Shown here piece after piece: positions 16,841 to 25,253 of a DNA stretch of 64,000 nt. The stretch is from positions 1 through 64,000 of the forward strand of contig CAZHCA010000014.1 of assembly GCA_964530825.1 (NCBI GenBank), in the 5' to 3' direction. Position 1 is the first letter of the stretch; each line of letters opens with the position of its first letter. A program made the translations under genes and the position numbers. The notes under the pieces are model-generated. The model did not search any database. It was not told where the DNA came from and saw nothing but the letters and a program-made list of their open reading frames with translations. This DNA comes from CAZHCA01 sp964530825 (GTDB lineage Bacteria > Bacteroidota > Bacteroidia > Chitinophagales > Saprospiraceae).

Positions 16841-17182
16841 ATGCCCGAATTCTCCTACGACGGTAAGCTCTATTACAATCCAGTTGAATTCGCTATGGCT
16901 CGCATCGGTGGCACCTGGAAAATGCCTATCCTATGGCGTCTCCAAGACGAACCCAAGCGCTACAGCGAGCTAAAACGCTCCATGCCCAGGATCACCGACA
17001 AGATGCTTAGCACGGAGCTACGCAAATTGGAAGCGCACAATTTCGTGCACCGCGAGATCTATGCGGTCGTGCCGCCCAAAACGGAGTACTCCCTTACGGA
17101 TCGAGGCCGGCGCGCGCTCCGTATTATCGAAGTCATGCGCGAGTATGGAATGGAACTGATGGAGGAAGAAGGATTGAGGTAA
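16841..17182 (+). CDS. HxlR-family transcriptional regulator
   Basis: 113 residues, the full length for HxlR winged-helix regulators. Characteristic pieces: GGTWKMPILWRLQDEPKRYSEL, then ITDKMLSTELRKLE (recognition helix) and the wing VPPKTEYSLTDRGRRAL. These proteins respond to quinones, aldehydes or oxidants, often through a Cys near the N-terminus; no cysteine is present here, so a thiol switch is unlikely. Start ATG 16841 follows two palindromes. The nearby divergent dehydrogenase is a likely target. Confidence 0.9.
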   Translation: MPEFSYDGKLYYNPVEFAMARIGGTWKMPILWRLQDEPKRYSELKRSMPRITDKMLSTELRKLEAHNFVHREIYAVVPPKTEYSLTDRGRRALRIIEVMREYGMELMEEEGLR

Positions 17183-17193
17183 TGGTATTAAAC

Positions 17194-19119
17194 TCACCCT
17201 CCATGAACCACCACTCCCAGCTCCTCACACAGGGCACGCTCCAGTAGCTTTAGTTCCTGGTGTACGCGGAAGAGCGTATTTAGATCGGCGTCGGTAGCTT
17301 TCATTTTTTCGGTATTCTGATGAATATACCGGCGTACCTTGCGCAGGTTAAAATGCTTGAGGCCGTGCAGGGCATCCTTACGGAAGTTCTCGTCGGGTGA
17401 TTTGGCGATAAAGATCTCCCACTTCTTTTCCCAGTTTTCGCTGTATTCGTAAGGGGTGTGGACCAAATCAATGGCCACTCGCCGGATTTCGGGATCGCTG
17501 TGGTGGGTAAAGAAAACAGTATCAGTAGCTTTACCGGCTGTTACCCGCTCGTGGTAGAGCTGCACGATGCGCTGGTACAACTTATTATCGAATCCATTTT
17601 GGATAACTTCCTCAATGTGGTGCAGTATGAATGCTGCCACGCTCACCTCTTGCTCAAAGGGTTTGTGGCCATGCTCGATGAGGATGCGTACAATATCTTT
17701 TTCTTGGTATTCGTCCGTGCGGGTTACCTCGGGCTGGGCAGCGCGGGTTTCTTCTACCGCCAATTCTTCGGGGGCCTCCTCTTTCTGCGGTGCCGATCGT
17801 TGCTCCTGCTGCCGCTTTTTACGTATTTGTGTTCCGAGCACTTTGTTGATTTCAGCAACCAGCATCACTTCTTCGATGCCCATTAAGCGGCTACACTCCC
17901 GTACGTAAAACGAACGCTTAATGGGGTCGGGAATCTTAGCGAGACTGCCAATCAGATCGCGCACCAACTCCGTTTTTCTTACCGGGTCCTGCTGCGCTTC
18001 CTCTACCAACAAACTGGCCTTGAACAGGATAAAATCCTTGGCTTGATCCTTTAAATAAGCTTTAAATTCCGTTGTGCCCACCGCTTGTAAATATGAATCA
18101 GGGTCTTCCCCTTCCGGTAGCATCACTACCTTGACGTTCATATCTTGCTCCAAGACCATGTCTAGCCCGCGCACAGCGGCTTTAGTGCCGGCAGCATCGC
18201 CGTCGTAAAGGATCACCATATTCTGGCTGTATCGTTTAATCAGCCTTACCTGGCCTTCGGTCAGCGAGGTGCCCGAAGAGGCGACAACGTTTTCGATACC
18301 TGCCTGGTGCAGCGACAATACATCGGTATAACCTTCGACCAGGATGCAGGCGTCTTCCTTCCGGATGGCCTGGCGGGCGAAGTGTGCGCCGTAGAGCACC
18401 TTATTTTTAACGTAGATCTCCGACTCTGGAGAGTTGATGTACTTGGGCGCCTTGGTATCTTTTTGCAGGATGCGTCCGGCAAACCCGACCACTTTGCCGC
18501 TGATGTTGCGAATGGTAAACATGGCGCGGTCTCGGAAAAAATCGCCCCCTTTCTGGTTGGTCAGGCCTAATTTCCGCACATGGTCCATATTATAACCGGT
18601 ATTGAGGGCCTTGGTCGCCAGGCTATCCCAGTTGTTGGGCGCATAACCCAATCCGAATTTGCGGATGATCTCCTCGCGAAATCCACGCTTTTTGAAATAG
18701 CTCAAGGCAACATTGCGCCCCCGGTCAGTCTCAAAAAGTTGCTGCTGGTAGTATTCCAGGGCAAACTCATTGATCAGATACAGGCTATCGGCCAACTGTT
18801 TCTCCTGGTGAGCCTTCTCAGAAGTTTCGGTCTCTTCCAGCTCAATACCGTAGCGCCCCGCCAGCCACCGTATAGCCTCCGGAAAACTCAGCATTTCGTG
18901 CTCCATCAAAAACCCGACGGCGTTGCCGGATTTTCCGCAACCGAAGCACTTATAAATACCTTTCGAAGGCGAAACCGAAAAGGAAGGGGTCTTTTCGGCG
19001 TGGAAAGGACACAATCCAATCATATTTGATCCACGTCGCTTGAGGGTGACGAAATCTTGTATCACCTCCTCTATCCTGGCCGTATCCAGTACCTCCTGTA
19101 CACTTTTAGGTTGAATCAT
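17194..19119 (-). CDS. dnaG: DNA primase
   Basis: 641 residues. It makes RNA primers at the replication fork. The N-terminal zinc-binding motif is CHC2 type with Cys37, His40, Cys58 and Cys61 (LCPFH, KCFGCG). The catalytic core contains the RNA polymerase domain and TOPRIM fold (CILVEGYTDVLSLHQAG with the catalytic Glu; VILYDGDAAGTKAA with the DxD-like acidic pair). The C-terminal about 200 residues, after a charged linker, correspond to the helicase-binding region and are divergent as usual in this phylum. Start ATG 19119. No rpoD or rpsU adjoins it. Confidence 0.96.
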   Translation of the reverse strand: MIQPKSVQEVLDTARIEEVIQDFVTLKRRGSNMIGLCPFHAEKTPSFSVSPSKGIYKCFGCGKSGNAVGFLMEHEMLSFPEAIRWLAGRYGIELEETETSEKAHQEKQLADSLYLINEFALEYYQQQLFETDRGRNVALSYFKKRGFREEIIRKFGLGYAPNNWDSLATKALNTGYNMDHVRKLGLTNQKGGDFFRDRAMFTIRNISGKVVGFAGRILQKDTKAPKYINSPESEIYVKNKVLYGAHFARQAIRKEDACILVEGYTDVLSLHQAGIENVVASSGTSLTEGQVRLIKRYSQNMVILYDGDAAGTKAAVRGLDMVLEQDMNVKVVMLPEGEDPDSYLQAVGTTEFKAYLKDQAKDFILFKASLLVEEAQQDPVRKTELVRDLIGSLAKIPDPIKRSFYVRECSRLMGIEEVMLVAEINKVLGTQIRKKRQQEQRSAPQKEEAPEELAVEETRAAQPEVTRTDEYQEKDIVRILIEHGHKPFEQEVSVAAFILHHIEEVIQNGFDNKLYQRIVQLYHERVTAGKATDTVFFTHHSDPEIRRVAIDLVHTPYEYSENWEKKWEIFIAKSPDENFRKDALHGLKHFNLRKVRRYIHQNTEKMKATDADLNTLFRVHQELKLLERALCEELGVVVHGG

Positions 19120-19305
19120 TTTCTAAATTTCTCCTTTTATGCCGGAATATGACCCCCTTAACGTTTTGTTTACGCTATATTTTTTCTGCAAAAACATGGT
19201 TAACATGAATTTAACATCCCCCGCAATGCTAAACAAAATACTGGCAATCAATGTCTTAAAAGTTAAGATCTGTCAAATTCGGCCAAATGCATGATTTCTA
19301 CTTAT

Positions 19306-19410
19306 ACTTTTGCCCTTTTCAGGCGTCTATAATATTGAAACAAAAAAATAATGGGTGTTCTCATAGTGTGTGGTCTGCCTCGTTGCTTAAGTGCACGGGG
19401 CAGTTTTTTT
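19306..19410 (+). ncRNA. possible small RNA between dnaG and dctP
   Basis: In the 289-bp gap between two minus-strand genes there is a plus-strand arrangement of a -7-like box TACTTTTG at 19306-19313 and, about 60-90 nt later, a strong hairpin (CTGCCtCGT pairing with ACGgGGCAG, 19375-19403) followed by seven T. No plus-strand gene lies before this terminator. A 90-nt transcript is implied. The hairpin might instead serve the 3' end of dctP on the other strand, where no immediate T-tract follows. No known RNA family is recognised. Confidence 0.3.
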
Positions 19411-20524
19411 ACATCAACTGCTCGTAATAACGCTTCTCCGAAATGTTGGCATACTGTATCGCTTTGCTGCGGAATGCCTGGTAAGAAGCGTACACCTTCC
19501 GGCTCTCCAGATTCCGCTCTATCAATTGGCTGATAACCTCATCGGTAAGGCGCCGTAACTCCTGCAAAACGGTCTCTGGATAGCGTCGAACTGCAACTCC
19601 CTGCCGCACCAACTCATCGAATGCACGCGTATTGCGCGACTCAAATTCGGATAGCGTCCAGCTATTAATAAAGTGGGCGGCCGTACGCAAAATGGTCTGT
19701 AAATCAGCCGGCAGCGCTTCTATTTTCTTTTTGTTGAACAAATACTCGAGGGCCGTACCAGGCTCGTGCCAGCCGGGTGAATAATAGTACTTTGCAATTT
19801 CCTGAAAACCCATTAAGGTATCGTGAAACGGTCCTAGCCACTCGGTGGCATCGATCACGCCTCGATCCAACCCGACGTAGATTTCTCCACCGGCCAGGAG
19901 CACGGGCGATCCGCCGGCTCTTTCCAGCACCTTCCCCCCAAGCCCTGGAATACGCATCTTAAGCCCTTTCAGATCCTCGATGCTGTTGATCTCGCGGTTA
20001 AACCAGCCGCCCATTTGCACACCGGTATTACCGCCCAGGGTTGGGACTAGGTTGTAGTCGGCATAGAGCTCCTCCCATAATTGCTGACCACCACCGCTCA
20101 TCACCCAGGCATTGAGCTGCTGTGCATTCATGCCGAAGGGTACAGAAGCGAAAAACTGGGCCGCCGGAATTTTTCCTGCCCAATAATAAGCAGCGCCGCT
20201 GGCCACCTCTGCCGCACCAGTGCGCACGGCATCGAAGCACTCAAGCGCGGGCACGAGTTCTCCCCCACCATATACTCGTATTTCGATGCGCCCGCCCGAC
20301 ATCCGGGCTACGGTATCGGCGAACAACTGGGCGGCCTCTCCCAGCACCGGAAATGCGGGCGGCCAGGTGGTCACCATCTTCCAGCGATATTTGCGATTGG
20401 TAATGACGTTGGGGCCGCCGTTGCGCTGAGCCACATTCTGCCCCATACATCCCCGTATAGTCAGCGGCAGCGAAAGCGTGCCGATGGCTAATCCCTTTAG
20501 AAAGGTCTTGCGTCTGATGGCCAT
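19409..20524 (-). CDS. dctP: TRAP transporter substrate-binding protein (DctP/TakP-like)
   Basis: 371 residues. It is the extracytoplasmic solute receptor of the TRAP system encoded just upstream. The N-terminus (RRKTFLKGLAIGTLSLPL, then a Cys) looks like a Tat-type signal with Arg-Lys in place of the twin Arg, or a lipoprotein signal. The body has the DctP pattern: YGGGELVPALECFDAVRTGA, the carboxylate-binding Arg region (GLKMRIPGLGGKVLERAGG), and an EWLGPFHDTLMGF segment as in TakP-type receptors for alpha-keto acids. The ligand is therefore probably an organic acid, by inference. Start ATG 20524, 30 bp after dctM. Confidence 0.9.
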   Translation of the reverse strand: MAIRRKTFLKGLAIGTLSLPLTIRGCMGQNVAQRNGGPNVITNRKYRWKMVTTWPPAFPVLGEAAQLFADTVARMSGGRIEIRVYGGGELVPALECFDAVRTGAAEVASGAAYYWAGKIPAAQFFASVPFGMNAQQLNAWVMSGGGQQLWEELYADYNLVPTLGGNTGVQMGGWFNREINSIEDLKGLKMRIPGLGGKVLERAGGSPVLLAGGEIYVGLDRGVIDATEWLGPFHDTLMGFQEIAKYYYSPGWHEPGTALEYLFNKKKIEALPADLQTILRTAAHFINSWTLSEFESRNTRAFDELVRQGVAVRRYPETVLQELRRLTDEVISQLIERNLESRKVYASYQAFRSKAIQYANISEKRYYEQLM

Positions 20525-20554
20525 TGTCCTGCTTTTGTAGTAGAATATAAGATT

Positions 20555-21859
20555 TTAAAAAGAAATCAACCGGATCAGCCCTGGAAAGCTGATAATCAGG
20601 GTCAGAAAAAGCAATTGGATCAATAGGAAAGGCAAAACGCCACGATAAAGCTGACTGGTGGTAACCCCGGCCGGAGCTACGCCCTTAAGATAGAAAAGCG
20701 AGAATCCGAAGGGTGGCGTTAGGAAGGAGGTCTGCAGGTTAAGCCCGAGCAAGATACCAATCCAGATCAGGTCGATGCCGTATTCAGAAAAAATAGGGGC
20801 GACTACCGCCACAACGATGAACACAATTTCAATAAAGTCGATGAAAAACCCGGCAATAAAAACGATGACCATTACCAGTACCAAAAAGGCCTTTGGAGAT
20901 AGATCGGCATTATCGATCAGTTGGATCAGAAAGCCATCGCCGTTCATCTCGCGAAAGACAAAAGAAAAGGTCGTGGCGCCCAACAGAATTAAAAATACCA
21001 TAGCTGTGAGGTGGGTCGTCTCGCGCATAACCGACTGCAGGACCTCCAAGTTGAGTTTACCCTGGCCCAAGGTGAGCAATATTGCACCGATAGCCCCTAC
21101 AGCTGCTGATTCGGTGGGAGATGCAATGCCTGTAAAAATGGAACCCAAGACCGCTACGATCAACAACAACGGCAACAAAAAAGCGCGCAACAATTCCAAA
21201 ACAAAACGATCTTGCCGAAAGGCAGCTATCTCCTCAGCCGGTAAAGCTGGTGCCCGCTTCGGAAACCGCCAGGCCAGGGCCGCTATGTAGAGGATGTAAC
21301 TCAGTACCAACAAGGCGCCGGGCAGCAAAGCTGCTGCAAATAGCTTTCCAACCGACACATTAAGAACGCTTGCCAGCAGAATCAGCACTATGGAAGGCGG
21401 TATGATTTGCCCCAAAGTACCGGATGCAGCAATGGTGCCGGTTGCCAATTCTGGTTGGTAGCCGCGGTTGAGCATAGTCGGTAAGCTGATCAACCCCATT
21501 GTGACGACGGTTGCCCCCACAATACCAGTCGAGGCGGCCAGTAACGCCCCAACGACGACTACCGAAATCGCCAATCCGCCGTTCATACGGCCAAATAGCA
21601 TCGCCATAGTTTCCAGCATGCTCGCCGCCAGACCGGACCTTTCCAGCATAATGCCCATGAAAATAAAAAGAGGTACGGCCAAAAGCACATAATTACTCAT
21701 CACGCCCATGATGCGGGGCGGCAAAGCCCAAAAGGCTTCGGGATTTAAAAAGCATAATCCGTACAATACGGCCAACCCACCCAAAGTGAAAGCGACCGGA
21801 TAACCGTACAAGATTAAAATGAAAATACTGAGGAACAGCAACAGCGCGAGGATCTCCAT
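20555..21859 (-). CDS. dctM: TRAP transporter large permease
   Basis: 434 residues with about 12 membrane helices, the normal size of DctM. It is the ion-driven transport subunit of the TRAP system. Typical segments are VPLFIFMGIMLERSGLA, GASTGIVGATVVTMG-like (AASTGIVGATVVTMGL), GTLGQIIPPSIVLI and TPPFGFSLFYLKGVAP. Its start overlaps the stop of dctQ by one base, so the two are translationally coupled, as expected for subunits that form a complex. Confidence 0.95.
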   Translation of the reverse strand: MEILALLLFLSIFILILYGYPVAFTLGGLAVLYGLCFLNPEAFWALPPRIMGVMSNYVLLAVPLFIFMGIMLERSGLAASMLETMAMLFGRMNGGLAISVVVVGALLAASTGIVGATVVTMGLISLPTMLNRGYQPELATGTIAASGTLGQIIPPSIVLILLASVLNVSVGKLFAAALLPGALLVLSYILYIAALAWRFPKRAPALPAEEIAAFRQDRFVLELLRAFLLPLLLIVAVLGSIFTGIASPTESAAVGAIGAILLTLGQGKLNLEVLQSVMRETTHLTAMVFLILLGATTFSFVFREMNGDGFLIQLIDNADLSPKAFLVLVMVIVFIAGFFIDFIEIVFIVVAVVAPIFSEYGIDLIWIGILLGLNLQTSFLTPPFGFSLFYLKGVAPAGVTTSQLYRGVLPFLLIQLLFLTLIISFPGLIRLISF

Positions 21860-22377
21860 TACGGTTCCGGATTTTGGTAGCGAAGAAATGCTTTTATAGC
21901 TAGCGCTATTCCCTGCAGAAAGAGCAATAATAAGCCCAGGGGTACAGCCAATTTAATGAGGTAGCGCGCTGGCAGTCCGCCCGGGTCGGGCGATCCCTCC
22001 TGTATGCGCCAAGATTCATAGGCGTAGTACCAGGCGTAAAGAAGTAGCACGAGGCACCAGGGAAGCAGTAAAACAAGGGTGCCGACAAGGTCTACCAGGG
22101 CCTGATCCCGTACCGAAAACCGCTTGTAGAACAAATCTACGCGCACGTGCCGGTCGTGCCGCAGGGTGTAGCCGGCTCCCAGAAGAAAAATCAAAGCAAA
22201 AAGGTGCCATTCCAGCTCGGGCACCCAAGCCTGAGTCTCGTTAAATAGGTAGCGCATAATGACATCCAGACCAACGACGATTATCAGCAAAAGAGTAAGC
22301 CAGGAAACGGCCTTACCTACCCCATCGTTGAGTCGGTCAATGAACTGGCTCCATCTTACCAAGCGTGAGGTTTGCAT
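21859..22377 (-). CDS. dctQ: TRAP transporter small permease
   Basis: 172 residues with four membrane helices and the conserved TRAP small-subunit region around LEWHLFALIFLLGAGYTLRH-DRHVRVDL. It pairs with DctM in the inner membrane. First gene of the minus-strand dctQ-dctM-dctP operon, starting at ATG 22377. Downstream coupling to dctM is by a one-base overlap. No two-component regulator of the DctBD type is next to it. Confidence 0.92.
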   Translation of the reverse strand: MQTSRLVRWSQFIDRLNDGVGKAVSWLTLLLIIVVGLDVIMRYLFNETQAWVPELEWHLFALIFLLGAGYTLRHDRHVRVDLFYKRFSVRDQALVDLVGTLVLLLPWCLVLLLYAWYYAYESWRIQEGSPDPGGLPARYLIKLAVPLGLLLLFLQGIALAIKAFLRYQNPEP

Positions 22378-22403
22378 TTTTTGACTTTTCTAATTGAGCT
22401 AAA

Positions 22404-22440
22404 ATAAAAAAAAGCCCTTCTGGTGGTAGCAGGAAGGGCC
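22404..22440 (-). terminator. intrinsic terminator of the glucosaminidase gene
   Basis: On the minus strand GCCCTTC (complement of 22433-22439) pairs with GAAGGGC (complement of 22414-22420) and is followed by a run of T (A at 22401-22413 on the plus strand). It lies between the glucosaminidase stop and dctQ, so it insulates the TRAP operon. Confidence 0.8.
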
Positions 22441-22480
22441 AACAAGTTAGATAGGCTATACTGGGATGCGGAAACGGGTG

Positions 22481-23269
22481 TTATTGGTCGAACCGGTATA
22501 GTTTGAGTTCTTCGATGATTTTAATCAGTTTATTGGCATAGTGCGGATCGGTGGCATAGCCGGCCTTTTTCAACCCGTGCGCCCACCCACTGTAGTCGAG
22601 CGGATCGAGGTCCAGCAGATGGCGGTAACGGCTACTACTGAGCAGCAGGGAGTGCTCGCGGTAACTCTCGGCCGGGGTGCTGAATACCCGAAACATATCG
22701 TAAATGTCGTCATCGGTGTAATTGCGACAGGTACAGCCCCGGCACTTCGATCGGCATTTGATACCGAAATGATTGTTTGACTCGCGCGCCAGGCGGCTAT
22801 CGCCCGCATTTGATTCTAGCAGACCTTGAGCAAGCGTAATGCTGACCGGGATGCCGTAGGCGGCTTTCTCCTGCTCGGCAATGGGTCTAAACTTTTCGAG
22901 GTAGTCTCTGAGAATTGCCATCTTCTGTCGAACGACACGGCGCGGGATGCCTTTGCGCTCAGCGTAGTCGGGGGAAAGCACCAAGGTCAGATTACCGAAG
23001 CTCTGGGCAGCCCTACCCGCTTCGCCCGATGAACTGGGTGCCTCACCGCTCAGGGAAGTATTCTTCGCTTGAGGCACCAAACTCATCTGTTGAGCCGTAA
23101 ACGGCTGATCATTCATATTCACTTTTACCGACACGTCGCGGTTGTAAATTATGTGTAATGCCAAGACAAAGAGCAGGGCTTTGAACCAGTATTTGGAAAT
23201 CAGGTAGACCAAATAGCGTCCTAGCCCGGAGCCACCATATCGTAAGTCGGTCGTATAGTTTGTTGTCAT
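22481..23269 (-). CDS. membrane-anchored glucosaminidase (FlgJ-like peptidoglycan hydrolase)
   Basis: 262 residues. A single N-terminal membrane helix (about 28-45, FKALLFVLALHIIY) anchors a C-terminal glucosaminidase domain (about 125-262) that cuts the glycan strands of peptidoglycan. The catalytic Glu is in TLAQGLLESNAGDSRLA, followed by NNHFGIKC, then DMFRVFSTPAESYREHS and YATDPHYANKLIKII, all standard for the family. A cysteine cluster (CRSKCRGCTC) after GIK is unusual compared with FlgJ and may form disulfides. The anchored layout suggests periplasmic cell-wall remodelling. Confidence 0.88.
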   Translation of the reverse strand: MTTNYTTDLRYGGSGLGRYLVYLISKYWFKALLFVLALHIIYNRDVSVKVNMNDQPFTAQQMSLVPQAKNTSLSGEAPSSSGEAGRAAQSFGNLTLVLSPDYAERKGIPRRVVRQKMAILRDYLEKFRPIAEQEKAAYGIPVSITLAQGLLESNAGDSRLARESNNHFGIKCRSKCRGCTCRNYTDDDIYDMFRVFSTPAESYREHSLLLSSSRYRHLLDLDPLDYSGWAHGLKKAGYATDPHYANKLIKIIEELKLYRFDQ

Positions 23270-23409
23270 AATGCTTGTGATTTAAATCCTTCGTAAATTT
23301 AAAACATTTTATTTGTTGTATCAAATTTTTAAAACAATTTGGTGGCAAATTTATTGTGGACCCCTATTGGACTTAGTGTATGAATTACACTAGATTAGCG
23401 CAGCGCAAA

Positions 23410-24267
23410 ATGACAACCATGATCGTAGTTGTGGACAGCGGATCGACCAAAGCGGACTGGGCCTTAGTGGCGCCGCAAGGTCCTGCGTTTTTCCAGACTG
23501 AGGGGATCAATCCGGTCCACCAATCGGTTGAGGAGATTCACGCATTGCTCCGGTCTGTTTTACCACAGCACCGCGATCTCTCCGCTGTCGAACGGGTGGT
23601 TTTCTACGGCGCCGGTTGTTTTGATGCAGAAAAAAACGACCGGATCTCAGCAGGCTTGGTGCCTTTTTTTCCCAATGCCGTGATTGATGTAGCGCACGAT
23701 CTACTAGGTGCTGCGCGCAGCGCATGCGGCGACACACCTGGCATCGCAGCAATCCTGGGTACGGGAAGTAATTCCTGTGCTTACGACGGGTGCAAAATTG
23801 TCGACCAGATTGATAGCCTGGGCTACCTCGCCGGCGATGAGGGTAGCGGCGCCTATCTGGGCAAGGCTCTGCTGCGCGCCTATTTTTACCGGGAAATGCC
23901 TGGTCCTCTTTCAAAAGCCTTCGAGGCGTATATTCCGGGGGGCAAACCTCAGGTAATGGACGAATTGTACCGGCTCCCAAACCCGAATCTATTCTTGGCG
24001 CATCTGACCCGCTTTTTATCCGCACACGACGGCCACCCCTTCACCCGGCAGTTAATTCGAGAGGCCTTTGGGGCATTTTTTGACCGCCACTTGGCAAAAT
24101 ACGAATGCCACCGGAGGTGGCCAGTACATTTTATCGGCTCGGTTGCCTTTCATTTCGAAACCCATTTGCGAGAACAATTGCAGGCATACGACATGCAGGC
24201 CGGCCGTTTTATCCGGCGGCCCATCGAAGCCCTCGTAGCTTACCATCAGAATGCTAAGGGACTATGA
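23410..24267 (+). CDS. N-acetylglucosamine kinase-like (BadF/BadG/BcrA/BcrD ATPase family)
   Basis: 285 residues from ATG 23410; ATG 23419 and an upstream ATG at 23380 are alternatives. It has the actin/hexokinase-fold ATP motifs: DSGSTKADW (phosphate 1), AILGTGSNSC (phosphate 2 with the sugar-binding region) and GYLAGDEGSGAYLG, with HFIGSVAFHF near the end (adenosine site). Such proteins phosphorylate GlcNAc or related amino sugars recovered from peptidoglycan or chitin. Its stop overlaps the pfkA start by 4 bp (ATGA), so the two are an operon feeding sugar phosphate into glycolysis. Confidence 0.85.
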   Translation: MTTMIVVVDSGSTKADWALVAPQGPAFFQTEGINPVHQSVEEIHALLRSVLPQHRDLSAVERVVFYGAGCFDAEKNDRISAGLVPFFPNAVIDVAHDLLGAARSACGDTPGIAAILGTGSNSCAYDGCKIVDQIDSLGYLAGDEGSGAYLGKALLRAYFYREMPGPLSKAFEAYIPGGKPQVMDELYRLPNPNLFLAHLTRFLSAHDGHPFTRQLIREAFGAFFDRHLAKYECHRRWPVHFIGSVAFHFETHLREQLQAYDMQAGRFIRRPIEALVAYHQNAKGL

Positions 24268-25253
24268 AGAAAAAAGAAATCAAACGCATTGCGGTCTTCA
24301 CCTCAGGCGGTGACGCACCCGGCATGAACGCCGCCCTACGCTCTGTCGTCCGTACGGCCTCATACTATGACTTGCACGTTTACGGTATCAACCGAGGGTA
24401 CGAAGGCATGATCGACGGTGATCTCCACCGGCTGGAGCGCCATGATGTCGCTAATATTATTCACCGTGGCGGGACTATTTTAAAGACGGCACGCTCAAAG
24501 CGGTTCATGACAGCCGAAGGGCGCAAGCAGGCCTTCGAGTCGCTTACGGCATTTGACATCGATGCCTGCATCGCCATCGGCGGTAATGGGACTTTTACCG
24601 GAGCTAAAGTTTTTGCCGAAGAGCATACCATGCCTATCATTGGTATCCCGGGCACCATCGATAACGATCTCTACGGCACAGATTATACCATTGGATTCGA
24701 TACGGCAGTCAATACAGCTATCGAAGCAGTAGATCGCATCCGCGATACGGCAGACTCCCATAACCGACTGTTTTTTATCGAGGTCATGGGGCGCAATTCC
24801 GGATTTATCGCCCTCAATACGGGCATCAGCAGCGGAGCCGAGGCGGTAATGGTGCCCGAGGAAAATATTTCTATCGACAAACTCATCGATCAGTTGCGCA
24901 AGGGGGCACGACGCAAAAAGCTTTTCAGCCTGGTCATTGTAGCCGAGGGCAATCCGCACGGCAGCGCGACTTACATTGCTGAGCAGGTCAATCAGTCTTT
25001 GGAAAACACCTATGAAATTAAAGTAGCGGTGATCGGTCATTTACAACGGGGCGGCGCACCGACCATGTTCGACCGGGTATTGGCTAGCAGGTTGGGGTAT
25101 GCAGCGGTCCTGGGCTTGCGGTCAGGCCATAGGGACGTCATGGCCGGAATTGTAAACGATAAAATCGAATACACTCCTTTCCAGGATGCGATCGAAAAAA
25201 CCAAATCACCGAACACCGACCTTTTCCACATGGCCGAAATCCTGGCGATGTAA
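24264..25253 (+). CDS. pfkA: 6-phosphofructokinase
   Basis: 329 residues, normal PfkA size. It phosphorylates fructose-6-phosphate at C1. Motifs: FTSGGDAPGMNA, the catalytic PGTIDND (Asp133), MGRNSGFIAL and HLQRGGAPTMFDR. In the nucleotide-site motif, normally GGDGS/T, the sequence is GGNGT with Asn108 where E. coli has Asp103, a residue that helps coordinate Mg-ATP; the following Gly is kept, as in ATP-dependent and not PPi-dependent enzymes. Coupled to the kinase gene upstream by a 4-bp overlap. Its 3' end overlaps a convergent membrane-protein gene by 48 bp. Confidence 0.94.
   Translation: MKKKEIKRIAVFTSGGDAPGMNAALRSVVRTASYYDLHVYGINRGYEGMIDGDLHRLERHDVANIIHRGGTILKTARSKRFMTAEGRKQAFESLTAFDIDACIAIGGNGTFTGAKVFAEEHTMPIIGIPGTIDNDLYGTDYTIGFDTAVNTAIEAVDRIRDTADSHNRLFFIEVMGRNSGFIALNTGISSGAEAVMVPEENISIDKLIDQLRKGARRKKLFSLVIVAEGNPHGSATYIAEQVNQSLENTYEIKVAVIGHLQRGGAPTMFDRVLASRLGYAAVLGLRSGHRDVMAGIVNDKIEYTPFQDAIEKTKSPNTDLFHMAEILAM

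Noticed and set aside
19351..19533. 60-codon plus-strand frame starting inside the possible small RNA
   Set aside because: It runs across the terminator hairpin and into antisense of dctP; not protein-like.
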